64,000 nucleotides of DNA from MH13 sp042140245 (GCF_042140245.1 NZ_CP159483.1:3472001-3536000); one strand, 5' to 3'. Positions 24,027-33,607 are shown, numbered from the stretch's first letter. Numbers and translations are program-made. Notes: generated by a model not told the origin, from the letters alone.

Positions 24027-26440
24027 TCTGCAGCCTCCCGAGTGACCTGCTGGGCGGCTTCATCAGCTTTGCTTGGTTTTGTGGGCTTTGGCTTCAGGCG
24101 CACCAAGGCGAGGATTGCCAAGCCGGCAATCAAAACCACCCCGATTTCGCCCAGCGTATCCAAACCGCGATAATCGACGATAATCACGTTCACGATGTTA
24201 CGGCCTTGGGCGATGGGATAAGAGTGCTCGGCAAAGAACTCGGACAAGCGGCCATCAAAGGGATGCGAGAGCACGGAGAGCAACAAGCCAGTGAGACCAA
24301 CGCCGCAGGCAATCGCGATGGCACCATCCATCATGGACTGCCAGAACGAACGATGATCGCGCTTGAAGAGCGCCATACGCGTCATAACAAGGGCAAGAAT
24401 GACCACAGACAGCGTTTCAACCATAAACTGGGTGAACGACAGATCCGGCGCGCCGAAGAGCATGAAAATGAGCGCGACCGCAAAACCCTGAATGCCCAAA
24501 GAGACAATGGCTGTCAGACGGTTGGAAGCGGTAAGGACCGCAGCGATACCGACAAGCGCAATGAAAACAACCGCCAGCTCGTAGAATGTGGCGTCACTGA
24601 TATCAGCCAATTCAGCAAGACTTGGCCATTCGCCATAGATGGTCAGAGGCACGATGAACGTCACCGCCACCAGGGCAAAAGTGATCGTCATGTAGCCTTC
24701 CATACGGCCGAACTGGATGCGACGGGTGAGGCCGTAGCAAATCGAGACCAAGCCAGCGAGGGCCTGATCGAAACCTTTGTCTGGCCCCCAGCCGATAAAG
24801 TCGAGGACGCCTGCAATGACGCCCCGCACCCGATCAAGGAGAAGATAAAGCGTAGTGCCAATGGCTATGGTCACCAGCGACAGGGCTACAGCTATGTTGA
24901 AGCCTTCCCACAGATGCAGATGCACCGAAACATCTTCGCCCAGAATGGCCGATAGCAACGGCTGTATGATGATGTCGCCCGTTGTCGCCGCCAAAACACC
25001 ACCGATTAGACTGAGCGTTGCTAGCGTTACCGGACCTGCCCAAAGCATCAGCGGGCCCTCATGCGCACTTTTGGGCGTTTCTTTTTTCTCGCCATAGAAC
25101 GGGCGCAGCGCGACAGCAAAACCGGCTGCAAACATCATGGCATTGCTCAGCACCAGTGATGTGGTGAGCAGGATCGATTGCAGGTCTGGATAGGCTGCGC
25201 CTTTGTACATGTATTCTTTGGCGAGGAAACCAATGAACGGTGGCAGGCCGCCCATCGAGAGCGCCGCCAATAAGGCAGCAGCAGCCGTGATTGGCATCGC
25301 CGCACGCAGGCCACCAAGCTTGGTGAGGTCACGTGTGCCTGCCTCATGATCAATAGTGCCAGCCACCATGAAGAGCGCGGCTTTGAAGAGCGCATGGGCA
25401 ACCAGATAGAGCGCCGCGCCCTTGATAATCGCCTCGTCGGATGTGCCCGTCAGCGCCACCAACAGCCCCAATGAGGCGACAGTGGTGTAGGCGAGCATCA
25501 ATTTCAGATCGGTCTGACGCAGTGCCAGAAGCGCGCCCACCAGCAACGTCACACAGCCAAAGATCGGCAGAATCGTGGACCAAAGAACCGTGTCACCGAG
25601 TGTCGGGTTCAAGCGCATCAGCAGGTAAACGCCTGCCTTCACCATGGTGGCCGAGTGCAGATAGGCCGAAACGGGCGTCGGCGCTTCCATCGCGTTGGGC
25701 AACCAGAAATGGAATGGGAATTGCGCGGACTTTGTGAACGCGCCACCCAGCACCAACAGCAGGATCGGCACATAAAGAACCGAGCCTTTGATCAATGGCG
25801 TCATCGTCGCCATTTCCGACAGTGAGAAGGTGCCCGTGTAAGCAGCCATCAACAGCAAGCCAGCCAACAGGGCCAAGCCACCGCCGGCGGTGACAATCAG
25901 CGCTTGAATGGCAGCACGGCGCGAGCGCTCTGCTTTGTGGTTGAACCCGATCAGCAGGAATGACGTGATCGACGTCAGCTCCCAATAGACGAAGAGGGTG
26001 ATGACATCGTCAGCCAACACCACGCCAAGCATGGAACCCATAAAGAGCAAAATGAACGAGAAAAACCGCCCCAGATGCTCATGGCCCTTCAGGTAACCAC
26101 CAGCGTAGAGAACGATGAAGAAACCAATGCCGGAGATCAGCAGAGCAAAGGTGTGCGCCAGACCATCAACATAAAAGTCCGCGCCAATGCCAAGCGAAGG
26201 CACCCAGGGCAAGGCAAACAGATAGCGTCCGCCTTCAGCAACTGAGGGCAATATACCGTCAGCCGTTTCGGTCGGCACCATGTAGCCAAGGAAGTGAAGA
26301 ACAATGAAAGCCGGCGCTAATGCCAAGAGCCACGCAGCGCGGTGGCCTAGCCACTTGTGGGCGAAGGGAGCAATGGCGGCGGCAATGAACGGCGCGGCAA
26401 GCGCGAGATAAAAGCCAGCGGGACTATCAGGGCCGATCAC
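24023..26440 (-). CDS. mnhA: Na+/H+ (K+/H+) antiporter subunit A
   Basis: An 805-residue NuoL-like subunit, the largest of the complex and first in the operon. The proton-path core is visible (VYWELTSITSFLLIGFNHK, FTKSAQFPFHFWLPNAMEAP, ASLGLLVALTG). The C-terminal third adds the DUF4040 and MbhE-like helices (FMLFGAPDLSFTQFMVETLS, VIIVDYRGLDTLGEIGVVLI). The complex exchanges Na+ or K+ for H+ and supports pH and salt tolerance. The operon order is A-B-C-D-E-F-G. Confidence 0.94.
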   Translation of the reverse strand: MIGPDSPAGFYLALAAPFIAAAIAPFAHKWLGHRAAWLLALAPAFIVLHFLGYMVPTETADGILPSVAEGGRYLFALPWVPSLGIGADFYVDGLAHTFALLISGIGFFIVLYAGGYLKGHEHLGRFFSFILLFMGSMLGVVLADDVITLFVYWELTSITSFLLIGFNHKAERSRRAAIQALIVTAGGGLALLAGLLLMAAYTGTFSLSEMATMTPLIKGSVLYVPILLLVLGGAFTKSAQFPFHFWLPNAMEAPTPVSAYLHSATMVKAGVYLLMRLNPTLGDTVLWSTILPIFGCVTLLVGALLALRQTDLKLMLAYTTVASLGLLVALTGTSDEAIIKGAALYLVAHALFKAALFMVAGTIDHEAGTRDLTKLGGLRAAMPITAAAALLAALSMGGLPPFIGFLAKEYMYKGAAYPDLQSILLTTSLVLSNAMMFAAGFAVALRPFYGEKKETPKSAHEGPLMLWAGPVTLATLSLIGGVLAATTGDIIIQPLLSAILGEDVSVHLHLWEGFNIAVALSLVTIAIGTTLYLLLDRVRGVIAGVLDFIGWGPDKGFDQALAGLVSICYGLTRRIQFGRMEGYMTITFALVAVTFIVPLTIYGEWPSLAELADISDATFYELAVVFIALVGIAAVLTASNRLTAIVSLGIQGFAVALIFMLFGAPDLSFTQFMVETLSVVILALVMTRMALFKRDHRSFWQSMMDGAIAIACGVGLTGLLLSVLSHPFDGRLSEFFAEHSYPIAQGRNIVNVIIVDYRGLDTLGEIGVVLIAGLAILALVRLKPKPTKPSKADEAAQQVTREAAE

Positions 26441-26754
26441 TGAAGAGGGGTGCCTATGGTTACAGGTGTGCGAGCGCGATACTCGAATTGAATGATGCGA
26501 GCTAAGGTGTTGGGATGATTACCTATACACCCTGCGCGCCCGGTCAATGGTTTTCGGTGCACAATCGACATCAAAGCATCGCAGTTGTTCCTAAAATGCA
26601 CAGATTAACGTCGGCCCGTCAGCGACGCCTCAAGCATGTCGCGTGAAACAGCTCACAATTGGCTCACTAAAACGCGCTTGAAAGTCTGCTTGTTGTTCGC
26701 GCACAAGCGCCTATGTTCGCCTCACATTTTGATTGCAAGCCAGATGAGGCAATG
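26441..26754. promoter_or_regulatory. Divergent promoter region, mnhA / msrB
   Basis: A 314-nt gap separates two divergent transcription units, the seven-gene mnh operon and msrB-ptrB, so both promoters should lie here. No palindrome or clear sigma-70 pair stands out, and no gene is visible. Confidence 0.4.
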
Positions 26755-27192
26755 ATGACAAAAACATACAGCCCCCTCCCCGATGATGTTGATCCGATGA
26801 GCGTGTCGGAAGCTGAATGGAAAGAGCGTCTGACGCCTGAGGCTTTCAAAGTGGCACGCAAGCACGGCACGGAGCGCGCTTTCAGCCATCCTTACAATGA
26901 GGAAAAACGAGAAGGGACCTACAGCTGCGTATGCTGCGGGCAACCGTTGTTTGAGTTGTCCGCTAAGTTCGATTCCGGCACGGGGTGGCCAAGCTTCTTC
27001 CAGCCAATTGGCGAGGGCGCTGTGGACGATCATGAAGATCGCTCGTTCTTTATGCGCCGGGTGGAAAATCGCTGTTCACGTTGCGATGCACATCTGGGCC
27101 ATGTGTTCACCGACGGCCCTCAGCCGACCGGTCTGCGCTACTGCATGAATGGCGTGGCGTTGCACTTTGAACCTGAAGAGACCGAAAGCTAA
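26755..27192 (+). CDS. msrB: Peptide-methionine (R)-S-oxide reductase
   Basis: Reduces methionine-R-sulfoxide in oxidised proteins. The 145-residue protein has both zinc CxxC pairs (CVCCGQPLFE and CSRCDAHLGHVFTDGP), the FDSGTGWPSFFQP loop and the catalytic cysteine in RYCMNGVALHF. ATG 26755 follows a GAGG; another ATG lies one codon earlier. The downstream peptidase starts 11 nt after the stop. Confidence 0.95.
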   Translation: MTKTYSPLPDDVDPMSVSEAEWKERLTPEAFKVARKHGTERAFSHPYNEEKREGTYSCVCCGQPLFELSAKFDSGTGWPSFFQPIGEGAVDDHEDRSFFMRRVENRCSRCDAHLGHVFTDGPQPTGLRYCMNGVALHFEPEETES

Positions 27193-27202
27193 GGCGTCCG
27201 TT

Positions 27203-29287
27203 GTGAGCTTTTCTGCCCCCACCCTGCCCGCTCCTGTTGCTGCCAAGCACGGAACAAACCGCGTCGTCCACGGCGTTCCGCTGGACGACTTGTATGCCTG
27301 GCTTCGTGCTGACAACTGGCAGGAGGTGATGCGCAAGCCAGAGACACTTGCCGCGGATATCCGCGCGCATATGGAAGCAGAGAATGCCTATGCCGAAGCG
27401 GCACTGGCACCGTTGCAGAGCTTGAAAGAAACGCTGGTGAAAGAGATGCGCGGGCGCATCAAAGAGGATGATGCCTCTGTGCCAGCGCCCGATGGGGCAT
27501 ACGCTTATGGCACGCGCTATCGCGAGGGCGGGCAGCATCCCCTGTTTGTGCGCACACACAGAGATGGCGGCGAGGATACCATTTTGCTGGACGGTGATGC
27601 GCTGGCCAAGGGCAAAGCCTATTTCCGTTTTGGCGGCGCCTCGCACAGCGACGATCACACGTTGTTAGCCTGGTCGGCAGACGATAAGGGCTCAGAAAAA
27701 TACACGTTGCGCATTCGCGATCTCGCCTCCGGCGAGGACCTGCCGGACACGGTGGAGGAAACCAGCAGTGGTGGTGTTTGGTCGGCCGATGGCACGTCAC
27801 TGTTCTACACGCGGCTCGATGATAATCACCGCCCATCAAAAGTGTTTCGTCACCAGCTTGGCGCTGATCCCGCCGAGGATGAACTGATCTACGAAGAAGA
27901 AGACTCCGGCTTTTTCGTCGGGGTTGGACGCACCCAGTCCGGCAGGTTTTTGGTGATTGATTGCCATGATCACCAGACCAGCGAAGTGTGGCTGCTTGAT
28001 CTGCACGCGCCACAATCAGATTTGTTTTGTGTGGCGCATCGCGAGGTTGGGCACGAGTATTCCGTTGAGGATCAAGGCGATGCACTCATCATCCTCACCA
28101 ATGCTGATGACGCGGAAGACTTCAAAATCGTTAGCACGCCTGTTTCTTCGCCAGGCAGGGACACCTGGGCCGATCTGGTCGCGCATGAACCGGGCCGCCT
28201 GATCCTGGGGCATATGGCCTTCAAAGACTGGCTTGTCTGGCTGGAGCGCGCCGGTGGACTGCCTCGCCTCTGCTACCGCAGGGCTGACGGCACTGTCGAT
28301 GCGGTTGCGTTTGACGAAGAGGCTTACGCGCTGGGCTTTGGCACCAACTACGAGCACGCGACGGACACGCTGCGCTTCAGCTACTCCTCACCCACCACGC
28401 CGCAAAGCACCATCGATGTTGATCTCAGCACCGGCGAACAAACCGTGCGCAAGGTGCAAGAGGTGCCTTCAGGCCACAATCCAGCGGACTATGCCGTGCG
28501 GCGCATCTTCGCCAAGGCCAGCGATGGGGCAGAGGTGCCTGTCACCGTGCTCACACGCGCTGATCACAAAGATAATGGGTCGGCGCCCTGCCTGCTCTAT
28601 GGCTATGGCTCTTACGGTATTTCGATCCCCGCCAGTTTCTCCACCAACGCCCTATCCCTGGTGGATCGCGGCTTTGTCTACGCCATCGCGCACATTCGTG
28701 GCGGCAAGGACAAAGGCTTTGCCTGGTACAAGCAGGGCAAGGCCGAGCACAAGGTGAACACCTTCACCGATTTTATCGCCGTGCGCGATCATTTGGTGAG
28801 TTCAAGCATTGTCGATGGAAGCAAGATCGTTGCGCAAGGCGGGTCAGCGGGCGGCATGCTGATGGGCGCCGTGGCTAACATGGCGCCCGAGAAGTTTGCT
28901 GGCATCATCGCACAGGTGCCCTTTGTTGATGTACTCAACACCATGCTTGATGACACGCTGCCCCTAACCCCGCCGGAATGGCCAGAGTGGGGCAATCCAA
29001 TTGAGGATGAGAAGGCGTTTCACCGCATCAAGGCTTACTCGCCCTACGACGCGGTCAGCGCACAAGACTATCCGGCGATTTTCGCGCTAGCCGGTCTGAC
29101 AGATCCGCGTGTGACCTATTGGGAACCGGCCAAATGGGTGGCGCGGCTGCGCGAGCTCTCAACCGGCGATGCACCACTTCTCTTAAAAACCAACATGGAT
29201 GCGGGCCATGGCGGCGCGGCCGGGCGGTTTGATCGCTTGGATGAGATTGGCGAGGTGTTTGCCTTCGCCATCGAAGTGGCCGGGTGA
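27203..29287 (+). CDS. ptrB: Oligopeptidase B-type S9 serine peptidase
   Basis: A 694-residue prolyl-oligopeptidase family enzyme that cleaves short peptides after basic residues. An N-terminal beta-propeller (about residues 70-400, many YSVEDQGD-type blades) precedes the alpha/beta-hydrolase domain with the nucleophile in GGSAGGMLMG, the acid in AGLTDPRVTYWEP and the histidine in DAGHGGAAGRFD. GTG 27203 follows AAGG by 8 nt and lies just after msrB, so I prefer it to the open frame that overlaps msrB. Cytoplasmic; no signal peptide. Confidence 0.92.
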   Translation: MSFSAPTLPAPVAAKHGTNRVVHGVPLDDLYAWLRADNWQEVMRKPETLAADIRAHMEAENAYAEAALAPLQSLKETLVKEMRGRIKEDDASVPAPDGAYAYGTRYREGGQHPLFVRTHRDGGEDTILLDGDALAKGKAYFRFGGASHSDDHTLLAWSADDKGSEKYTLRIRDLASGEDLPDTVEETSSGGVWSADGTSLFYTRLDDNHRPSKVFRHQLGADPAEDELIYEEEDSGFFVGVGRTQSGRFLVIDCHDHQTSEVWLLDLHAPQSDLFCVAHREVGHEYSVEDQGDALIILTNADDAEDFKIVSTPVSSPGRDTWADLVAHEPGRLILGHMAFKDWLVWLERAGGLPRLCYRRADGTVDAVAFDEEAYALGFGTNYEHATDTLRFSYSSPTTPQSTIDVDLSTGEQTVRKVQEVPSGHNPADYAVRRIFAKASDGAEVPVTVLTRADHKDNGSAPCLLYGYGSYGISIPASFSTNALSLVDRGFVYAIAHIRGGKDKGFAWYKQGKAEHKVNTFTDFIAVRDHLVSSSIVDGSKIVAQGGSAGGMLMGAVANMAPEKFAGIIAQVPFVDVLNTMLDDTLPLTPPEWPEWGNPIEDEKAFHRIKAYSPYDAVSAQDYPAIFALAGLTDPRVTYWEPAKWVARLRELSTGDAPLLLKTNMDAGHGGAAGRFDRLDEIGEVFAFAIEVAG

Positions 29288-29312
29288 AGGTTGTTCCCGG
29301 GTGATAATCCAC

Positions 29313-30617
29313 TCAAACATCTGGCGCGATGAGGTGAAAAAAGGTTCCCGTCACCTGATCTCGGCAGGAGCCTGTCTCCGAAACCGTGTTGCCTGATGCA
29401 TCTGCGATTTTGGCCAGTGCCCTGTCCGGTTGCTCGATGATCGAGCAATAATGATACTCGTGACCGCGCAACATCGCGCCTTTTGGGAAGCCGGGCATTG
29501 CCGCAAGCAGTTCAGCGTGGCGATAGCCGAGGTGGAGACGGCGGGTTTGGTAGCTCGTGACAAGGCCAAGCAGACCGGCCATTTTGTGGTGGGTGCCATC
29601 TGCATCGATCAGCGCCTCGCCAAGCACCATGTAACCCCCGCACTCGCCATGGACGGGACGGGTTTCTGCGTGCAGACGTAGGCCTTTCAAAAATCGGTCT
29701 GCTGCGGACAATCGCCCGGCATGCAGTTCCGGGTAGCCGCCAGGCAACCAGACAAGATCGGCTAACGGATCAGGCGCTTCATTGGCCAGCGGTGAGAACG
29801 GCATGATCTCAGCGCCAGCCTGCCGCCACGCGTCGAGCAGATGGGGATAGAGGAAGGAAAAGGCTTGGTCCTGCGCCAGCGCAATGCGCTGCGCCGGTGG
29901 TCGCAAAGACGTGCCCGTTTCTATCGGTGGCAAAGCTTTCGCACTGGCGCGCAAAGCAGCCAGATCGCAGTGCTGACGCACAGTATCAGCAGCCAGCGCG
30001 ATGGCGTGCTCAAGGTCTGGGTGCTCCATGGCTTGGACCAGGCCAAGATGTCGTTCTGGCAACGTCAGATCACTGCGCCGCGGCAAGGCGCCGATCACGG
30101 GCAGTCCGGCTATTTCCATCCCTGATCGCACCAAACGTTCATGGCGGGCGCTCGCGACGCGGTTCAGGATGACGCCCGCAAAAGGAAGGTCGGGATTGAA
30201 CGTTGCGCACCCCAATGCCACGGCGGCGGCTGATTGGGCCTGTTTGGCGACATCCACCACCAGCACCATGGGCCAGCCCATCTGTACGGCCAGTTCGGCG
30301 CTGGAACCATATCCGCTTGCACCAGGTTTCTCCGCCCCGTCATAAAGGCCCATCGCACCTTCAGCGATGACCATGTCAGCGTCTGCGCCTTTGAATGCAA
30401 TGGCGGTGGTAAGACCGCGCGCCATCGCCCAACTGTCGAGATTGTAACAGGGTTGGCGGCAAGCGGCGTGATGAAAGGCCGGGTCGATGTAATCAGGACC
30501 AACCTTAAAAGGCTGCACTGACACCTCATCATCAGCAAACGCGCGCAGCAGACCAAGCGTTACGGTTGTTTTGCCAGCACCGGACGATGGTGCGGAGATC
30601 ACGAGCCCAGGCGTCAT
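29313..30617 (-). CDS. cobB: Cobyrinic acid a,c-diamide synthase
   Basis: ATP- and glutamine-dependent amidation of the a and c carboxylates of the cobalamin precursor. The 434-residue protein opens with the P-loop (APSSGAGKTTVTLGLLRAF) and QPFKVGPDYIDPAFHHAA. A class I glutaminase-like domain follows with its cysteine in VHGECGGYMVLGEAL and a C-terminal histidine (GTFFHLIAPDV). No other cobalamin gene is in the window. It converges on ptrB with a 25-nt gap. Confidence 0.92.
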   Translation of the reverse strand: MTPGLVISAPSSGAGKTTVTLGLLRAFADDEVSVQPFKVGPDYIDPAFHHAACRQPCYNLDSWAMARGLTTAIAFKGADADMVIAEGAMGLYDGAEKPGASGYGSSAELAVQMGWPMVLVVDVAKQAQSAAAVALGCATFNPDLPFAGVILNRVASARHERLVRSGMEIAGLPVIGALPRRSDLTLPERHLGLVQAMEHPDLEHAIALAADTVRQHCDLAALRASAKALPPIETGTSLRPPAQRIALAQDQAFSFLYPHLLDAWRQAGAEIMPFSPLANEAPDPLADLVWLPGGYPELHAGRLSAADRFLKGLRLHAETRPVHGECGGYMVLGEALIDADGTHHKMAGLLGLVTSYQTRRLHLGYRHAELLAAMPGFPKGAMLRGHEYHYCSIIEQPDRALAKIADASGNTVSETGSCRDQVTGTFFHLIAPDV

Positions 30618-30667
30618 GCAGTCTTATCCTGGTGAACGATGGCCAGTAAGTGAAGAGCTAGTCCACT

Positions 30668-31294
30668 CTAATCCAGCATAAACACAGCTTCTTCAACCGT
30701 TTCTTCAACCGAGCGTTTTTCAACAACCGGGTCCGGGCGCAGCGTCTTGATGGCCTTGCGCACCGTGTTTCCCTGCGAATTGAGAATGTCAGCCAAATCA
30801 TCCTGGCGGCGCTCTGGACCGCGATACATCGGGTCGATGCGGCGACGGCGATCAGGGCCGAAGTAGCCCGATGGTGTGCGGATGTAAGAGCGTGGGCGTT
30901 TGATCGTTTTTTCTACGCGCGCCATCAAGTCGCGCGCACTGAACGGCTTGGTGACCAGCTCATCCACGCCGAAATTGATGGCTTGGGTGATAACGGATGC
31001 GCTGGCGTAGCCCGTAACCATGACGATTGGCATCATCGGGTTCACAATCAATGGATTGTGTCGAACCGCAAGCGCCAACTCCATGCCATTGATGCTGCTG
31101 TTGAGGACAAGGTCCACCACGGCGACATCCACATGATGGCCTTCCAAATGGTTGTGCGCGCCTATGGGATCTGAAAACTCCGCAACCGAACGCAGACCCA
31201 TCGTGTTCAGGATCGAGCGCAAGATGCCACGCATCTGCGGATTGTCGTCGAGCACGATGGCTGACTTGTTAGCGTAGTGAGGTTCCCCAACCAT
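30668..31294 (-). CDS. Stand-alone response regulator receiver protein
   Basis: A 208-residue protein. Residues 1-130 form a CheY-like receiver with the acidic pocket (AIVLDDN), phospho-acceptor Asp in VAVVDLVLN and the TGYA / VTKPFSARDL switch residues. The 80-residue tail contains two copies of an arginine-rich motif (GYFGPDRRRR and YRGPERRQDD) and no recognised output domain. It may act by protein contact, as in other orphan receiver proteins of alphaproteobacteria. No kinase is adjacent. Confidence 0.85.
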   Translation of the reverse strand: MVGEPHYANKSAIVLDDNPQMRGILRSILNTMGLRSVAEFSDPIGAHNHLEGHHVDVAVVDLVLNSSINGMELALAVRHNPLIVNPMMPIVMVTGYASASVITQAINFGVDELVTKPFSARDLMARVEKTIKRPRSYIRTPSGYFGPDRRRRIDPMYRGPERRQDDLADILNSQGNTVRKAIKTLRPDPVVEKRSVEETVEEAVFMLD

Positions 31295-31321
31295 CGCTAA
31301 GGATGTAGTGGTGGAGAGCTA

Positions 31322-31371
31322 ACAACCGGTGAACGTAACGTCAAACGCTGAACGCTACATTCACCGGTTGT
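31322..31371. repeat. 12-bp inverted repeat between sodB and the receiver gene
   Basis: ACAACCGGTGAA and TTCACCGGTTGT are perfect arms around a 26-nt loop. A T tract (GCTTTT) follows on the plus strand, where no gene precedes it, so it does not act simply as the sodB terminator. It lies just before the receiver gene and could be an operator or a processing structure. Confidence 0.5.
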
Positions 31372-31378
31372 GCTTTTA

Positions 31379-31978
31379 TCAGCGTGTGGCCTCGAAAAGC
31401 TCGGCCACATAGTCCCAGTTGACCATGCTGTCGATGAACGCTTCGAGATACTTTGGACGCGCGTTGCGGTAGTCGATGTAATAGGAATGCTCCCAAACAT
31501 CGCAGCCCAGGATTGGGGTTGCACCGTGCACCACTGGGTTTTCACCGTTTGGTGTTTTCATGATCTCCAGTTTGCCGTCTTTGACCGCAATCCAAGCCCA
31601 GCCGGAACCAAACTGACCAACACCTGCGGCGATGAAGTCCGCGCGCATTTTGTCATAGCCGCCAAGATCAGAATCAATGGCTGATTGCAGAGCGCCTGGC
31701 AGGGACGTGCCGCCACCATTTGGCTTCATCCACTTCCAAAAATGGATGTGGTTGAAGTGCTGACCGGCATTGTTGAACAGCGGTGCATTGGAGCCGAAGC
31801 TCGCCTTCATGATCTCGTCAAGCGACTTGTCGGCCATGCCAGCGGCTTCAGCCAGCTCATTGCCCTTGGAGACATAGGCCATGTGGTGCTTATCGTGATG
31901 GAACTCCAACGTCTCAGCCGACATGTAAGGGCCAAGCGCGTCGTAAGCATAGGGAAGATCAGGCAGTTCGAAAGCCAT
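31379..31978 (-). CDS. sodB: Superoxide dismutase (Fe/Mn family)
   Basis: Dismutates superoxide in the cytoplasm. The 199-residue protein has all four metal ligands: His in LEFHHDKHHMAYV, His in GQHFNHIHFW, and Asp and His in CDVWEHSYYIDY. The AGQHFNH segment places a Gln where iron-type enzymes carry their active-site Gln, which favours iron, but I cannot exclude manganese or cambialistic use. ATG 31978 (MAFELPDLPYAYDALGPY) is the normal family start. Confidence 0.95.
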   Translation of the reverse strand: MAFELPDLPYAYDALGPYMSAETLEFHHDKHHMAYVSKGNELAEAAGMADKSLDEIMKASFGSNAPLFNNAGQHFNHIHFWKWMKPNGGGTSLPGALQSAIDSDLGGYDKMRADFIAAGVGQFGSGWAWIAVKDGKLEIMKTPNGENPVVHGATPILGCDVWEHSYYIDYRNARPKYLEAFIDSMVNWDYVAELFEATR

Positions 31979-32129
31979 GGAATGTCTCCGCAAATCGGGG
32001 GTTAAGAAGAAGATCGGCAAACCTGAATGTGAGATCAGCTTGCCTTAGGGTCATTACTTAAGGCCCAACCCCGACGGCGACAATAGGTTCCGACTGTTGG
32101 CGCTTACTATTCTGCTCAACGCCAATTGA

Positions 32130-32699
32130 TCATCGCGTGCGTACGAGCGCACTGATTGGCTTGAATGCCTTGGCTTTGGCGTCGCCTACCCATTCAAACG
32201 CCACCATTTCGCTGCTGACAGGCACCACGCCCGCATGCGCCATGCGTGAGAGCGCAATGTCTCGTGAACCGATGTGGCGCGAGGAGATGGCGTCGGCGAC
32301 CACAAACACCTCAAAACCGGCCACTGAGAGCTCCAGCGCCGATTGCAACACACAAACATGGGCTTCTACGCCAGCGATGATAATCTGATCGCGTCGCTGG
32401 TCGCTGCGCTTTTTGCGCAGCTTGTCGAGGAGCTTTTTCTCTTGGGCGACGGAGAAAGCGGTCTTTTCGATCAAGGTCGGGCGGGTGCAGGCTTCCAGTA
32501 GAGCAGGCACGGTGTGACCAAGGCCTTTGGGATACTGCTCCGATATCACGATGGGCACGCCGCAATGCCCCGCAGCTTGGGCCAGGAAAGCGCAAGTATC
32601 GACGACACCTGCCGGGTCTTGCATGGCTGGTACCAAGCGTTCCTGAACATCAATGATCAGAAGCTGGCTGCGGTCTGCTTTCACAAGGGCTGCACTCAC
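32130..32699 (-). CDS. Isochorismatase-family cysteine hydrolase
   Basis: A 189-residue alpha/beta hydrolase of the YcaC/isochorismatase group with the catalytic Asp-Lys-Cys triad (LLIIDVQERLVPAM, LIEKTAFS, AGVEAHVCVLQSAL). Family members hydrolyse amides such as nicotinamide, carbamates or vinyl ethers; the substrate here cannot be read from sequence. ATG overlaps the aminotransferase stop by 4 nt, so the two enzymes are co-translated. Confidence 0.88.
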   Translation of the reverse strand: MSAALVKADRSQLLIIDVQERLVPAMQDPAGVVDTCAFLAQAAGHCGVPIVISEQYPKGLGHTVPALLEACTRPTLIEKTAFSVAQEKKLLDKLRKKRSDQRRDQIIIAGVEAHVCVLQSALELSVAGFEVFVVADAISSRHIGSRDIALSRMAHAGVVPVSSEMVAFEWVGDAKAKAFKPISALVRTR

Positions 32700-33607
32700 A
32701 GGGCGTGCGACCCGTCATTGGCAAAAGCGGTGTAGAGCGAGCGCGCTTTGGCCGCCAATGGACCTGGCGCAATATCGCGACCCTCAAAGTGGGTGATCGG
32801 CATCACCTTGGAGTAGTTGCCGGTGGAGAAGATTTCATCAGCCTGGTGGAAATCAGACACGGTGAGCTTCACCTCCTCAACCGTGATGCCGTCATCCTGC
32901 AAAAGACCGATGATCCGCTGGCGGGTGATACCATTCAAAAAGGTATCGTTAGGTGCAGGTGTGCGCACCACACCATCTTTCACCAAAAACACGTTGGATG
33001 TGGCCAGTTCGGCCACATTGCCCAGCATGTCGAGCACCAATGCGTTTTGAAAACCGCGTTGCTGGGCTTCCAGGATTGCGCGTCCATTGTTGGGGTAGAG
33101 GCAGCCTGCCTTGGCGTTTGTCGGCATGGTTTCGAGCGTCGGGCGGCGGAAGCTTGATACACCAATCGACATGCCTGCGGCTGGGTCAGGCATGTCGGCG
33201 TGAAACAGCGTCATGATAAAGCGCGTCGTCTCCGCACTCGGCGGGACGCCCATAAAGCCTCCACCCTCAGCATAGTACATGGGGCGCACATAAAGCGCTT
33301 GGTCGGCAGAAAAGTTCTTCGCCCCTTCCAGCGCCAACGCCATGATCTCTTCAGCTTCCATGGTTGGGGCAAGGTTGAGGGCTTCAGCGGAACGGTTCAC
33401 ACGCTGGCAATGCGCGAGCAGATCGGGGGCGATGCCGTCATAAATCCGGCCGCCATCAAACACTGTTGAGCCGCACCAAAAGGCATGAGTCATGGGCCCG
33501 GCAACGGGTGTGTTGCCCTCCTGCCAACGTCCATCAAAAAACGTCCAACAATCGGGCAATTGCGATGCATCGTGATGGTGGTGGCTGGCGTGCGTATGGT
33601 GATTCAT
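32696..33607 (-). CDS. Class IV aminotransferase (branched-chain type)
   Basis: A 303-residue PLP enzyme of fold type IV. The lysine for the Schiff base lies in TNAKAGCLYPNN, and the glutamate and phosphate-binding residues in NVAELATSNVFLVKDG and FLNGITRQRII. Branched-chain amino acids are the commonest substrates, D-amino acids and 4-amino-4-deoxychorismate the alternatives. ATG 33607 starts a His-rich N-terminus (MNHHTHASHHHHD), unusual for the family. First gene of the operon with the isochorismatase-type hydrolase. Confidence 0.85.
   Translation of the reverse strand: MNHHTHASHHHHDASQLPDCWTFFDGRWQEGNTPVAGPMTHAFWCGSTVFDGGRIYDGIAPDLLAHCQRVNRSAEALNLAPTMEAEEIMALALEGAKNFSADQALYVRPMYYAEGGGFMGVPPSAETTRFIMTLFHADMPDPAAGMSIGVSSFRRPTLETMPTNAKAGCLYPNNGRAILEAQQRGFQNALVLDMLGNVAELATSNVFLVKDGVVRTPAPNDTFLNGITRQRIIGLLQDDGITVEEVKLTVSDFHQADEIFSTGNYSKVMPITHFEGRDIAPGPLAAKARSLYTAFANDGSHAL

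Noticed and set aside
24206..24955. 249-codon plus-strand frame opposite mnhA
   Set aside because: Antisense shadow of a membrane protein gene; composition is that of complementary hydrophobic codons.
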